64,000 nucleotides of DNA from an uncultured Eubacteriales bacterium (GTDB lineage Bacteria > Bacillota > Clostridia > Christensenellales > Aristaeellaceae), in assembly GCA_900318145.1 (NCBI GenBank), contig ONJM01000001.1, forward strand, positions 331,456 through 395,455, read 5' to 3'. The notes beneath the pieces were generated by a model that did not search any database, was not told the origin of the DNA, and was given only the letters and a program-made list of their open reading frames with translations. Position 1 is the first letter of the stretch. Every line of letters begins with the position of its first letter. Made by a program: the position numbers and the translations under genes. Positions 36,380-44,790 of this stretch are shown in pieces.

Positions 36380-37123
36380 TTATCCTTCGCTTCCGTCATC
36401 GTTCAGCAGAACTACACTTGGGAAGGATTCGTTTTCCGCTGCTGTGTCGATAAAAAGCAGTACGAAAACGGGAGCTGAATCCGGGACCGCGGACGATGCC
36501 TCACACAGTACGCAGAGTTTAGTGTCTTTCTCAGCCAGAATCATCTGCGGTTCGCAGCCTGCGCCCAGAATACCATCCAGTGCTTTTTCACAGGTTTTCC
36601 TGGCTTCCTCAGACAGTTTCTTTCCCTTTTCAACGCCGGAGACCCTGGTGAAGCCCATCAGGAAAATGTCGTTCTCATTATCTTCCATATAGGCTTCGTT
36701 TCTCAGGAGCAGGGTACCGTCTTCGTCAAGTTTAAAAACTGTTTGGCTTTCGCGGTCGTAAATCGGGGTTACAACCGGTTCGCTGCTGCTTTCCGTGTAG
36801 TTCTCCCTGACGCACACGACCCGGTCAGCTTTCAGGGTATGGATATACGGGTCATAGTTGCAGTAGAAAGTCATTACGATGCTTTCGTCCGCTCCGTTGG
36901 ACTGGATGAGGACAGCCTTGAATTCATCTTCTCCGTCCGGATCAGGTTCGATATCCAGGGTGATACGGTTCCCGTTTTTTTCCATCCAGCCGGTATTCGT
37001 CAGGCTATCACGCAGCCAGGATTCCTGCTGTACCGTCAAATCACCGGTATGCTCAGCAAATGCGGCGCATCCCAGCGCAAAGGCAAGTACCAGGGCTATC
37101 ATCATTGCTGTCAGCTTCTTCAT
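36380..37123 (-). CDS. Secreted protein of unknown function
   Basis: This 247-residue protein was not recognised. The N-terminus (MKKLTAMMIALVLAFALG, then CAAFAE) is a clear Sec signal peptide with a likely cleavage after AFA; the cysteine before AAFAEH is not in a good lipobox. The mature part is acidic and beta-rich (LDIEPDPDGEDEFKAVLIQS, TVFKLDEDGTLLLRNEAYM), somewhat like lipocalin-type domains, and resembles in style the 283-residue secreted protein at 48.0-48.8 kb. AGGAGG precedes the ATG at 37123; the in-frame TTG at 37129 is less likely. Confidence 0.75.
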   Translation of the reverse strand: MKKLTAMMIALVLAFALGCAAFAEHTGDLTVQQESWLRDSLTNTGWMEKNGNRITLDIEPDPDGEDEFKAVLIQSNGADESIVMTFYCNYDPYIHTLKADRVVCVRENYTESSSEPVVTPIYDRESQTVFKLDEDGTLLLRNEAYMEDNENDIFLMGFTRVSGVEKGKKLSEEARKTCEKALDGILGAGCEPQMILAEKDTKLCVLCEASSAVPDSAPVFVLLFIDTAAENESFPSVVLLNDDGSEG

Positions 37124-37493
37124 TACCAATTCCTCCTATATTTAAATGATGTTCAGATGCAGGCAGTTATTTCATGCCTCAGTAATTGATACGCAGATAT
37201 ACACCGGATAGCAGTTTTCCTGTCAGCTCCACCTGTATCCCGTTTAACAACGCAAGTTTATGGTTGCTTCGGCACATGGGGAAACTTATCCGTGCCGATT
37301 TTCGCAAGGGGCAGACGGAACGGGAAATGCATCTTCCGGAAGAAAAACGGATTCTTACGCACAGTACAATGGCGGCAAACAGGTGCGGGCGCACGCTGAA
37401 ACATCAGAGTTCATCGCGTTTTAAAAGCCGACTCTGAAAAGGCGGACACATTCGGAAAACAATATTTGGTTTCCTTTTTCTGTAAAAAAGTTC
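37124..37493. other. Intergenic region, no gene recognised
   Basis: About 370 bases between the secreted-protein gene and the next promoter. Short open frames on both strands (37186-37437 plus, 37179-37394 minus) have no ribosome-binding site and no recognisable motif. Confidence 0.5.
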
Positions 37494-37522
37494 TGTACAA
37501 AATAAAAACAACATGATATACT
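37494..37522 (+). promoter_or_regulatory. Promoter of the zinc-ribbon gene
   Basis: TGTACA (37494-37499), exactly 17 bases, TATACT (37517-37522), embedded in AT-rich DNA. Confidence 0.75.
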
Positions 37523-37529
37523 TTAAAAC

Positions 37530-37658
37530 AAACCCAACCCCTGGTCGTTACGGCGGTTCATTTCCTCCATGGTTGTTTCTCATAACCATTGTCTGGAACG
37601 GGGCACAGTTCATAACCAATGGCGCGGGTAAACAACATTTATTTAGGAGGATTCATCC
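37530..37658 (+). promoter_or_regulatory. Long structured 5' leader of the zinc-ribbon gene
   Basis: About 130 untranslated bases precede the gene. ATGGTT (37569-37574) can pair with AACCAT (37584-37589), and an identical octamer CATAACCA occurs at 37581-37588 and 37611-37618, so the same 5' arm could pair with either copy. Such alternative pairing suggests leader-based control. The ribosome-binding site AGGAGG is at about 37646-37651. Confidence 0.45.
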
Positions 37659-37949
37659 ATGTACGAGGACAAGACCCTGACCTGCCGTGAATGCGGCAAC
37701 GAATTCGTTTTCTCTGCCAGCGAACAGGAATTTTTTGCTCAGAAGGGCTTCCAGAATGAGCCCAGCCGCTGCCCTGCCTGCCGCGCTGCCCGCCGTGCCC
37801 AGAACGGCAACGGAGGAGCTCCCCGCCAGATGTTCACTGTGATCTGTGATGGCTGCGGATGCGAAACCCAGGTTCCCTTCCAGCCCCGCGGAGATCGTCC
37901 CGTGTACTGCCGTGAGTGCTTCGAAGCACAGCGCCAGGCCCGGTTCTGA
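37659..37949 (+). CDS. Double zinc-ribbon protein (probable zinc-ribbon family, zf-trcl-like)
   Basis: This 96-residue protein has two zinc ribbons: CRECGNEF with CPACRAAR in the N-terminal half and CDGCGCET with CRECFEAQ in the C-terminal half, eight metal-ligand cysteines in all. The N-terminal KTLTCRECGNEFVFSASEQE and FFAQKGFQNEPSRCPACR pattern is typical of a Firmicutes small zinc-ribbon family of unknown function, probably nucleic-acid binding. Codon use is strongly biased, suggesting high expression, in line with the strong promoter and long leader. Confidence 0.88.
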   Translation: MYEDKTLTCRECGNEFVFSASEQEFFAQKGFQNEPSRCPACRAARRAQNGNGGAPRQMFTVICDGCGCETQVPFQPRGDRPVYCRECFEAQRQARF

Positions 37950-37958
37950 GAATGAGAA

Positions 37959-37987
37959 AAACAGGCTGCCGTTCAGGCAGCCTGTTT
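37959..37987. terminator. Bidirectional terminator-like hairpin between zinc-ribbon gene and phosphohexomutase
   Basis: A perfect 12-bp stem (37959-37970 with 37976-37987), 5-base loop, A-rich on the left and T-rich on the right, separates two convergent genes. Confidence 0.8.
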
Positions 37988-38001
37988 ACTTATGTCTGAT
38001 T

Positions 38002-39666
38002 TTATTCACACAGCCTTCGGACTTCCCGTTCAAGCAGATCAAGAGTCCGCTCCGCTGCAGCCTGGGTTGTGCCTCGTGCGAAAAGATAGGCCTTCAGCTT
38101 TGGCTCCGTGCCGGAAGGGCGGACGATGAATTTTCGGTCTTCCGGCAGGCTGAAGGAGAGAACGTCGCTCTTCGGGAGGCCTGTATCGTCCAGCAGATAA
38201 TCCGTACGGGCGGAAACGGGAAGAAACTGCGTATTGATATCAGCCAACGGAGCCCGGAGATGTTCCATAATCTGCGCCATGCGCCGGGCGCCTTCGCTGC
38301 CTTCATACTGGAAGGTGAGGAGACGCTGGGCATAGAAGCCGAATTCAGCGCGGAGTTCATCAAGACGGGAAAGAAGCGTTTTTCCTTCCGCTTTCAGGTT
38401 TGCAGCCATTTCACACAGCAGGAGGGCGGCATTGACGGCATCCTTGTCCCGGACATCCGTGCCGGAAAGATAGCCGTAGCTTTCCTCAAAGCCGAAGAGG
38501 AAGCGATCCGCTTCGCCGGCCTGCTCCAGGAGGCCGATCTGTTCCCCGATGAATTTAAAACCCGTGAGAACGTTCCGCAACTCTACACCGTATTTTGCGC
38601 AGACAGCGGACGCCATTTCCGTGGTTACGATTGTTTTGACCGCGACGCGCGGCAGTGCGCCGGAAACAGCGTTTCGGCAGAGATAGTCCAGCATCAGGAT
38701 TCCCATATCGTTGCCGCTGATCAGGACAACCTGATCACCTGTGCGGACACCGGCGCCCATACGGTCGCAGTCCGGATCCGTGGCAAAGCAGAAATCGGCA
38801 CCGGTTTCAACCGTTTTCGCGATGGCAAGGGACATGGCTTCCCGGATTTCCGGATTCGGGTACGGGCAGGTGGGGAAGTTTCCATCCGGCAGTTCCTGTT
38901 CTTCGACGATATCCACACGGATATTGCCCATGCGTCGCAGAATTTCACGCACAGGAACGTTGCCGGTGCCATTCAGTGGTGAATAGACCAGATGCAGCGG
39001 TTCGGAGGAAGGGCGGACACGCAGCTTCCATATGGCTTTGTAATATGCCTCGATTGTGTCGTCTCCGATGAGAGAGATCATTCCTTCTGCGAGATATGCA
39101 GAATAGTCCGGGAGAGTTTCGGTTAAGTCATCTTCGTCGTCAATGAAATGCTGAATGCGCCCGGCGGCTTCCAGTGTGATCTGGCAGCCGTCCGGTCCGT
39201 AGACTTTATATCCGTTGAATTTGGCCGGGTTGTGGGAGGCAGTGATCATCACGCCTGCGGATGTATGAAGGTGCCGTACGGCGAATGAAAGCATGGGTGT
39301 GGGCTGCAGCTGCGGATAGAGATATACCCGGACGCCTGATGAAGCGAAGACAGCAGCAGCAAGTTCAGCGAAATCTTTGCTGTGAATGCGGCTGTCATAG
39401 CTGACAGCGCAGGAGGGAGACGTGAATGATTCCTTCAGGTAAGCCGCGAGACCGCGGGTGGCTTTGGCAACAGTGAAAGCGTTCATGCGGTTGGTGCCTG
39501 CGCCAAGGATGCCCCGCAGACCGCCTGTGCCGAAGGCAAGGTCCCGGTAAAAGCTGTCGAAACGGGCCTCGTCATCCATCTGCTGAAGATTGGTCAGCAG
39601 TTCTTTGTCCATAGCAGGGCAGGCGAGCCAGGCATTGTATTTTTCCATTATATCCATTATATCCAT
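38002..39666 (-). CDS. Phosphoglucomutase/phosphomannomutase family protein
   Basis: This 554-residue alpha-D-phosphohexomutase has the phosphoserine loop GVMITASHNPAKFNGYKVY, the Mg-binding loop ATDPDCDRMG, the sugar-binding loop GFEESYGYLSG and the C-terminal phosphate site RPSGTEPKLKAYL. The length and GTGGLRGILGAGTNRMN fit PgcA-type phosphoglucomutases of Firmicutes. The N-terminus repeats MDIMDIM; AAGGAG at 39675-39680 favours the first ATG. Confidence 0.95.
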   Translation of the reverse strand: MDIMDIMEKYNAWLACPAMDKELLTNLQQMDDEARFDSFYRDLAFGTGGLRGILGAGTNRMNAFTVAKATRGLAAYLKESFTSPSCAVSYDSRIHSKDFAELAAAVFASSGVRVYLYPQLQPTPMLSFAVRHLHTSAGVMITASHNPAKFNGYKVYGPDGCQITLEAAGRIQHFIDDEDDLTETLPDYSAYLAEGMISLIGDDTIEAYYKAIWKLRVRPSSEPLHLVYSPLNGTGNVPVREILRRMGNIRVDIVEEQELPDGNFPTCPYPNPEIREAMSLAIAKTVETGADFCFATDPDCDRMGAGVRTGDQVVLISGNDMGILMLDYLCRNAVSGALPRVAVKTIVTTEMASAVCAKYGVELRNVLTGFKFIGEQIGLLEQAGEADRFLFGFEESYGYLSGTDVRDKDAVNAALLLCEMAANLKAEGKTLLSRLDELRAEFGFYAQRLLTFQYEGSEGARRMAQIMEHLRAPLADINTQFLPVSARTDYLLDDTGLPKSDVLSFSLPEDRKFIVRPSGTEPKLKAYLFARGTTQAAAERTLDLLEREVRRLCE

Positions 39667-39680
39667 TGCGCATTCTCCTT

Positions 39681-39708
39681 AAAAACAGCGTACCGGATCC
39701 GGTACGCT
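39681..39708 (-). terminator. Terminator of the 39.7-40.3 kb gene
   Basis: A perfect 22-base palindrome (39687-39708) is followed on the minus strand by TGTTTTTAAGG. It lies just upstream of the phosphohexomutase ribosome-binding site. Confidence 0.8.
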
Positions 39709-39722
39709 GCTGTTGACTGTTT

Positions 39723-40250
39723 TCAGATAACACCCTGCCGGCCGGAAGTGTAAAGCTGATTCTTTCGGAAAGGATGTATTACATTATTGTCCCATGTAAA
39801 ACCATCCAGCGTAAGGCGGATTCCGTTTTCCGCAAGCAGGTTTGCCACATCTTCAAAGAGAACATACAGATGCCTGGCGAAAAAACCCATTTCGGAACCG
39901 GCGGGTTCACAGATCAGTTCGTTCATTCCCCAGATCCTGATCGGATCGTATCCGTCAAAGGCGAAGGAAGAAGCATACGGTGAAACGTTGGATGCGCGGA
40001 GATCCACCGGGGAGGAACCGAGCCAGCTGCCGGCGTTGCGCAGCAGGCTGAAGAAACATTGCATCACGCGGCCGGGAAGACTGAAACACAGCTCATCTAT
40101 AAAAAGACCGGCAGCATCATATGTGCTGAAAGAAAGGATGCGGTTTTCATACAGAATGATGCAGAATCCGCCGTCCGCGGCGCGGTGATCATGCACGAGG
40201 GGACGGAACTGATACTGGAATACAGGCTTACAGCTGTACCCTGCAATCAT
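39723..40250 (-). CDS. Conserved-looking hypothetical protein
   Basis: This is a 175-residue protein with no recognised domain, no signal peptide and no membrane helix. It is rich in aromatic residues (GGFCIILYENRILSFSTYD, CFFSLLRNAGSWLGSS, LDGFTWDNN). It has its own promoter and terminator, which supports a real, monocistronic gene. The ATG at 40250 is favoured by AAGGTGGG upstream; ATG 40256 is an alternative two codons earlier. Confidence 0.7.
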   Translation of the reverse strand: MIAGYSCKPVFQYQFRPLVHDHRAADGGFCIILYENRILSFSTYDAAGLFIDELCFSLPGRVMQCFFSLLRNAGSWLGSSPVDLRASNVSPYASSFAFDGYDPIRIWGMNELICEPAGSEMGFFARHLYVLFEDVANLLAENGIRLTLDGFTWDNNVIHPFRKNQLYTSGRQGVI

Positions 40251-40287
40251 ATTCATCCCACCTTCATGATTTCTTCATTTCCTGTCT

Positions 40288-40316
40288 ATATTAACTAAAT
40301 ATGCACCGGTGGTCAA
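40288..40316 (-). promoter_or_regulatory. Promoter of the 39.7-40.3 kb gene
   Basis: Minus strand: TTGACC (40311-40316), exactly 17 bases, TAATAT (40288-40293), 38 bases before the ATG. Confidence 0.78.
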
Positions 40317-40365
40317 CTGACGAACACTACATCTTGGGGTCAATTTTTTTAATTTTTTGTAACAA

Positions 40366-40390
40366 TTAAAAAAGCCGGGTGAGCCCGGCT
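40366..40390 (-). terminator. Terminator of the lrp-aminotransferase-capA-ppd operon
   Basis: Stem AGCCGGG/CCCGGCT (40384-40390 with 40373-40379) with a short loop, then TTTTTTAATTG on the minus strand, 35 bases after the decarboxylase stop. Confidence 0.88.
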
Positions 40391-40425
40391 GTGCAATGCA
40401 TGTGCAGGATGATATATGTTTTTTG

Positions 40426-41559
40426 TCAGGCTTCCTGAAGAAAGCTCATGAACGCATCGCGATTCTGCTGCGGGGTGGTGGTGGGGCGGCCGAGATCAGG
40501 GCGGGCGCCGCAGGCGCATCGGACTTCCAGCAGAACGGGGCCTTCATTTTCCGGAAAACCGTGAATCGCGGCAGCGAGTGAATTTTCACTGTCTGCGCTG
40601 AGGACACTTGCATATCCCGCGGCGCGGGCAAAAGCGCAGATATCCAGTCTGCCGGAACATACCGGCATACCGCCAACGGTTTCGTGAGCTCCGTTATTGA
40701 TGACGACATGGATATAATTTTTCGGGCTCCGGCAACCGATCAGCGGCAAGGCACCGAGGTGCATCATCATGGCTCCGTCTCCATCCAGACACCAGACCCG
40801 CCGGTCCGGTTTTTCTTCAGCAACGCGAAGGGCAATCATGGATGCATGGCCCATGGAACCGACAGTAAGAAAATCACGGGAATGGTCTTCATTTCTTGCT
40901 TCACGGAGCTCGAAAATCTCCCTTGAAAGCTTGCCGGTTGTGGAGATAAAGATATCGGAAGCACGGGACTCACGCAGAATGATCTCCGCTGCCTTTTCCC
41001 GGGTAAGGGAAACTGCGCTGCCGTAGGTCGGATGTGTGTCTGAAGTCAGCGCGCCTTTCCGGATGACCAGCGCCGCCATTCTGCCGGATTTCAGTTCGGT
41101 GAGGAGCGATGTGAATACACTCCGGAAAGCGGCTTCGTCCGTATCAGGGGAAATAATTTCATAGCGTATACCGAGAAGGTCCAGCTGAGCGAGGGTAACT
41201 GCGCCCTGGGTAACGTGCTGCGGCTCATCCTTCGTACCAGGCTCGCCCCGCCAGCCGACAACCAGAAGGCACGGAAGGCAGTAGACCTTGGGATCCATGA
41301 GAGAGGCTGCGGGATTGACGGCGTTGCCGAGGCCGCTGTTCTGCATATAACAGAGGGCGGGTTTTCCGCTGGCCAGAAAATGTCCGGCGCAGAGGCCGAT
41401 GGCACCGCCTTCGTTATGTGCGACAATATGATTTTTCGAATCCACTCCGTAGCGGGAGTAAAGCTCGTCACAGAGTCCTTTGAGAAAAGAATCCGGAACA
41501 CCGGTGAAAAAATCAATACCGGCATCAAGGCAGGCGTCCAGTAATACAGAGGCTTGCAT
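40426..41559 (-). CDS. aepY: Phosphonopyruvate decarboxylase (AepY/Ppd family, thiamine diphosphate enzyme)
   Basis: This 377-residue ThDP enzyme would convert phosphonopyruvate to phosphonoacetaldehyde. The N-terminal PYR domain has DFFTGVPDSFLKGLCDEL, HNEGGAIGLCAGHFLASGK with the cofactor-activating Glu, and QNSGLGNAVNPAASL. GWRGEPGTKDEPQHVTQG is characteristic of Ppd. The PP domain has the CLDGDGAMMMHLGAL...NNGAHETVGG ThDP-binding pattern. No PEP mutase (AepX) is nearby, so the substrate source is unclear; a sulfopyruvate-like substrate is an alternative. The ATG at 41559 follows GGAAAGGAG. It is the last gene of a four-gene operon. Confidence 0.9.
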   Translation of the reverse strand: MQASVLLDACLDAGIDFFTGVPDSFLKGLCDELYSRYGVDSKNHIVAHNEGGAIGLCAGHFLASGKPALCYMQNSGLGNAVNPAASLMDPKVYCLPCLLVVGWRGEPGTKDEPQHVTQGAVTLAQLDLLGIRYEIISPDTDEAAFRSVFTSLLTELKSGRMAALVIRKGALTSDTHPTYGSAVSLTREKAAEIILRESRASDIFISTTGKLSREIFELREARNEDHSRDFLTVGSMGHASMIALRVAEEKPDRRVWCLDGDGAMMMHLGALPLIGCRSPKNYIHVVINNGAHETVGGMPVCSGRLDICAFARAAGYASVLSADSENSLAAAIHGFPENEGPVLLEVRCACGARPDLGRPTTTPQQNRDAFMSFLQEA

Positions 41560-41592
41560 ATACGTACTCCTTTCCGGCATGTCACAACAGTT

Positions 41593-42774
41593 TTACTGCC
41601 AGTCAAAAGGGAACTGCCTGACAACGTAATCAAGGCCTTTGGTATTGCTTTTATCCGTCAGGGTGTTGATCACGCTGTCGGAAGAATAACCATCGCCAAG
41701 CGGTTTGGGGATGAAATCGTTGGAATCTTTGTTGGAGGAAATTCGGATCGGGATGATACGGAAATCCTTATAGGAAACCTCACCGTTCTTTACCCGGAAG
41801 CGGATCTGGAAGATGATGGACGATTTGTCACGGGGATTGCTGTGGCCGGCAAAACAGAAGTTGCCGAGGGAGTACAGGATATAAACACCTTTGTAATACT
41901 CAATTGGCTGTATCCGGTGCGGATGGTGGCCGATGACAAGATCCGCACCTGCGTCCACAGCAGCCCGTCCGAGACGAATCTGGTTGGACGTGGGGATATA
42001 AACAGCTTCTGTGCCCCAATGAAAGGAAACAAAAACAAGGGGATACTGCTGTTTTGCCTTGGCAATCGTTGCGCAGACCGCTTCATCGAAGCTGTCGTAC
42101 TGCAGGAATTCATCGGTGTATTCGCTGGCATACTTTCTTTTAAATCTGTCGCCCCACCTGTCGATACAGTGAAAGGAAAGCATGCAGACATCAATGATCC
42201 CCTTGTAATTGAAGATTCCTTCCTCCAGCGGAGTGGAATAGATGACTCCGGCTTCAGTCAGCGCGTTTTTTGTATCTGTCAGACCTTCTTCGCCATGATC
42301 ACGGACATGGTTATTGTCCAGAGAAACCGCTTCGATACCGTTATCCGGAAGAACGGTTGCGTAGACAGGATCGATATTGAAAAGGAATTCGTTTTCACGT
42401 TTGCTTTTCGGGACGTTTTTTGTATTCGTGAAAGTACCCTCGAAATTTATGATGGACAGGTCATCATTCATAAAGATATCTTTCGTTTCCTGGAATATGA
42501 AATTGATGTCCCCGTCGTGGGCATCCAGCGCGGGGGTGAAAATATCCTTTTTATGATAGTTGTCACCGCCGATGGTAAAATCCCCGGTGCAGGTAACGGT
42601 CATAATATAGGCGCCGTCGCTGTCCTTTTTATCTTTGGCTTTTTCTTCCTCCGCAACCTTGATCAGATCATTGATATCAAGCTCATCTTCCACCTCCATT
42701 CCGCCTGTTTCCGCAAAGGCGGCGGAAAAAAGAAGAAATACGGCGGAAATCATGGAAACAATTTTTCTAAACAT
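41593..42774 (-). CDS. CapA family protein (poly-gamma-glutamate/capsule metallophosphoesterase-like), secreted
   Basis: This 393-residue protein starts with a signal peptide (MFRKIVSMISAVFLLFSAAF) and then has the PGA_cap fold: TCTGDFTIGG, INFEGTFTNT, LDNNHVRDHGEEGL, FVSFHWGTEA, VIGHHPHRIQPIEYYKG and YSLGNFCFAG. These are the metal-ligand motifs of the CapA branch of metallophosphoesterases. GGAG is 6 bases before the ATG at 42774. It lies 16 bases after the aminotransferase and 33 before the decarboxylase. Confidence 0.93.
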   Translation of the reverse strand: MFRKIVSMISAVFLLFSAAFAETGGMEVEDELDINDLIKVAEEEKAKDKKDSDGAYIMTVTCTGDFTIGGDNYHKKDIFTPALDAHDGDINFIFQETKDIFMNDDLSIINFEGTFTNTKNVPKSKRENEFLFNIDPVYATVLPDNGIEAVSLDNNHVRDHGEEGLTDTKNALTEAGVIYSTPLEEGIFNYKGIIDVCMLSFHCIDRWGDRFKRKYASEYTDEFLQYDSFDEAVCATIAKAKQQYPLVFVSFHWGTEAVYIPTSNQIRLGRAAVDAGADLVIGHHPHRIQPIEYYKGVYILYSLGNFCFAGHSNPRDKSSIIFQIRFRVKNGEVSYKDFRIIPIRISSNKDSNDFIPKPLGDGYSSDSVINTLTDKSNTKGLDYVVRQFPFDWQ

Positions 42775-42790
42775 GTTTTTCTCCAATCTG

Positions 42791-43972
42791 TCAGGTGTTT
42801 TCTTTAACAAAAGCAGCTATACGTTCCAGGGCAGTACTGAGCTTGTCAAGCGCGGTGGCGTAGCAGCAGCGGATATTGCCCTCGCCTCCCGGGCCAAAGG
42901 CGGTTCCCGGTACGGCAGCAACGTTCTTTTCCCTCAGGAGTCTGGCACAGAATTCCTCGCTGGTCATTCCGGAGGAACGGATGGAAGGGAAGGCGTAGAA
43001 GGCGCCGTAGGGTTCAAAGCAGTGCAGTCCCATTGAACGGAAGGCGTCAACCATTAAACGGCGGCGGCGGTCATAACTGTCCCGCATACGCAGAACTTCC
43101 TCATAGCCGTTTTCACGCCCCATCCGCAAAGCGGCGGCCGCGGCGACCTGACCCTGACGCGGCGCACACATGATAGCGTACTGATGAATCTTGTTCATGA
43201 CGGAGATAATTTCCGCCGGTCCGCAGGCGTAGCCGACGCGCCAGCCGGTCATGGCGAAAGCTTTGCTGAATCCGTTGATGGTCAGTGTTCTGTCGTACAT
43301 ATCCTCCAGGGAGGCGAAGGAAACGTGCGAATGTCCGTCATAGATCAGTTCTGAATAGATTTCATCCGAGATAACGAATAAATCGTGTTTACGGATGACA
43401 TCGGCGACAGCCTCCAGATCCCGCTTTTCCATAACAGCGCCTGTGGGATTGTTGGGATAGGGCAGAATCAGCGCTTTTGTGCGAGGAGTGACTGCTTTTT
43501 CCAGTTTTTCTGCCGTAAGACGGAAATCATCTTTCTCCAGGGTCTCAACACCGACCGGATTTCCGCCGGCGAAAATGACACCGGGAGAATAGGAAACATA
43601 GCTGGGCTCCGGAACAAGAACTTCATCACCGGGTGAACAGAGGGAGCGCAGTGCCAGATCAATGGCTTCCGATGCTCCGATGGTAACGAGAATCTGATTG
43701 TCCGGATCGTATGAAACGCCGTAACGGCCGGATAGGTACAAGCTGATTTCACTGCGAAGCTCAGGCAGACCGCGGTTGGCAGTATACTGGGTTTCTCCGT
43801 CCATGATGGAATCAACAGCGGCATTACGGATGTGGTACGGTGTTTTGAAATCCGGCTCACCGACACCCAGGGAAATCGTATCCTTCATGGTGGCGGCCAG
43901 GTCGAAAAACCTGCGGATTCCGCTGGGCGGGACTGAAGTGATGCGGGGATTCAGGAATTTATCATAATTCAC
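42791..43972 (-). CDS. Class I/II pyridoxal-phosphate aminotransferase
   Basis: This 393-residue fold type I aminotransferase has GASEAIDLALRSL, LPYPNNPTGAVM, ISDEIYSELIYDG and the PLP lysine in INGFSKAFAMTGWRVGY. It resembles PatA/AspC-like enzymes; the amino acceptor is unknown. Its start overlaps the Lrp-type regulator stop by four bases, suggesting amino-acid-dependent control. In this operon it could act on an oxo-acid related to the decarboxylase substrate, which is inference. Confidence 0.94.
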   Translation of the reverse strand: MNYDKFLNPRITSVPPSGIRRFFDLAATMKDTISLGVGEPDFKTPYHIRNAAVDSIMDGETQYTANRGLPELRSEISLYLSGRYGVSYDPDNQILVTIGASEAIDLALRSLCSPGDEVLVPEPSYVSYSPGVIFAGGNPVGVETLEKDDFRLTAEKLEKAVTPRTKALILPYPNNPTGAVMEKRDLEAVADVIRKHDLFVISDEIYSELIYDGHSHVSFASLEDMYDRTLTINGFSKAFAMTGWRVGYACGPAEIISVMNKIHQYAIMCAPRQGQVAAAAALRMGRENGYEEVLRMRDSYDRRRRLMVDAFRSMGLHCFEPYGAFYAFPSIRSSGMTSEEFCARLLREKNVAAVPGTAFGPGGEGNIRCCYATALDKLSTALERIAAFVKENT

Positions 43973-44460
43973 GGTGAAATCACCAGCCTGCGATCTGATT
44001 CACCGGAGTCAAAAATCACGCCTTCTTCCTTATAGCGCTTCAGAACGAAGCTGGTTGCCGTTCCGGTAACGGTTTCCAGGGGAGAAAGCTTGCCGCTGAC
44101 AAAAGCGGCCAGCTCTTTCAGCGTACGAGCCTCCACAAGGACAAGCAGGTCATACGAACCGGACATCAGGAAAACACTTTTTACTTCGTCAAAGCAGTAA
44201 ATGCGGCGGGCAATCGCATCGAAACCCATATCCCGCTGAGGCGTAACACGAACCTCGATCATCGCTTCGACGCGCTCACGGTCCGTCAGGTCCCAGTTGA
44301 TCATAGGGGAATACCTCAGGATAACCCGGCGATTTTCAAGATTTTCTATGGTTGCCGCAACCTCCTCAAGAGACGCTCCGGTCATTACCGCGAGTTTCTC
44401 AAGAGGAAGGCGGCAGTCCTCCTTCAGAAGATCGAGGAGATCCATTTCAAGCTTTGTCAC
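43969..44460 (-). CDS. Lrp/AsnC family transcriptional regulator
   Basis: This 163-residue regulator has an N-terminal helix-turn-helix (DLLDLLKEDCRLPLEKLAVMTGASLEEV) and a C-terminal RAM/ligand-binding domain (VEAMIEVRVTPQRDMGFDAI, VKSVFLMSGSYDLLVLVEA). It starts with GTG at 44460 preceded by AGAAGGG. The stop overlaps the aminotransferase start, so it probably autoregulates the operon. Confidence 0.93.
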   Translation of the reverse strand: MTKLEMDLLDLLKEDCRLPLEKLAVMTGASLEEVAATIENLENRRVILRYSPMINWDLTDRERVEAMIEVRVTPQRDMGFDAIARRIYCFDEVKSVFLMSGSYDLLVLVEARTLKELAAFVSGKLSPLETVTGTATSFVLKRYKEEGVIFDSGESDRRLVISP

Positions 44461-44790
44461 TGAAAGCCCTTCTTTCCAGAAAAATATAACAGAAAAATTT
44501 TACAACAGAAGGAGAAGGATGGCAAGTTTTTCAGATGGATTGCGGCGGGAACAATCTGAACGATGAATAAACTGATATAACCAAAGGATCCGCAGATCGA
44601 TCAGGGATCGGGAAAGCGCAATAAAACGCTCTTCGCAATTCATTGAACATGCTGTCAGAACCGGCGGGGAAAAGGGGACTGACCGGCGACGGTTTTCACG
44701 TTCATAAACTGAAAGAGCGCATCGATGAAAAGCATCTAGTCCGGAAGACAAAAACCGGAACAAATGTCATCTTCCGTCTGAATGAAACAA
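44461..44790. other. Intergenic region between lrp and the PPK2 gene
   Basis: 330 bases, AT-rich near lrp (probable promoter area, with no confident -35/-10 pair). No gene or RNA was recognised. Confidence 0.5.

Noticed and set aside
37179-37437. Short open frames on both strands upstream of the zinc-ribbon promoter
   Set aside because: No ribosome-binding site, atypical composition and no motif; overlapping on both strands.
39687-39708. 22-base perfect palindrome as a possible operator or recombination site
   Set aside because: It lies just after a stop codon and is followed by a T-run on the minus strand, which fits a terminator better.
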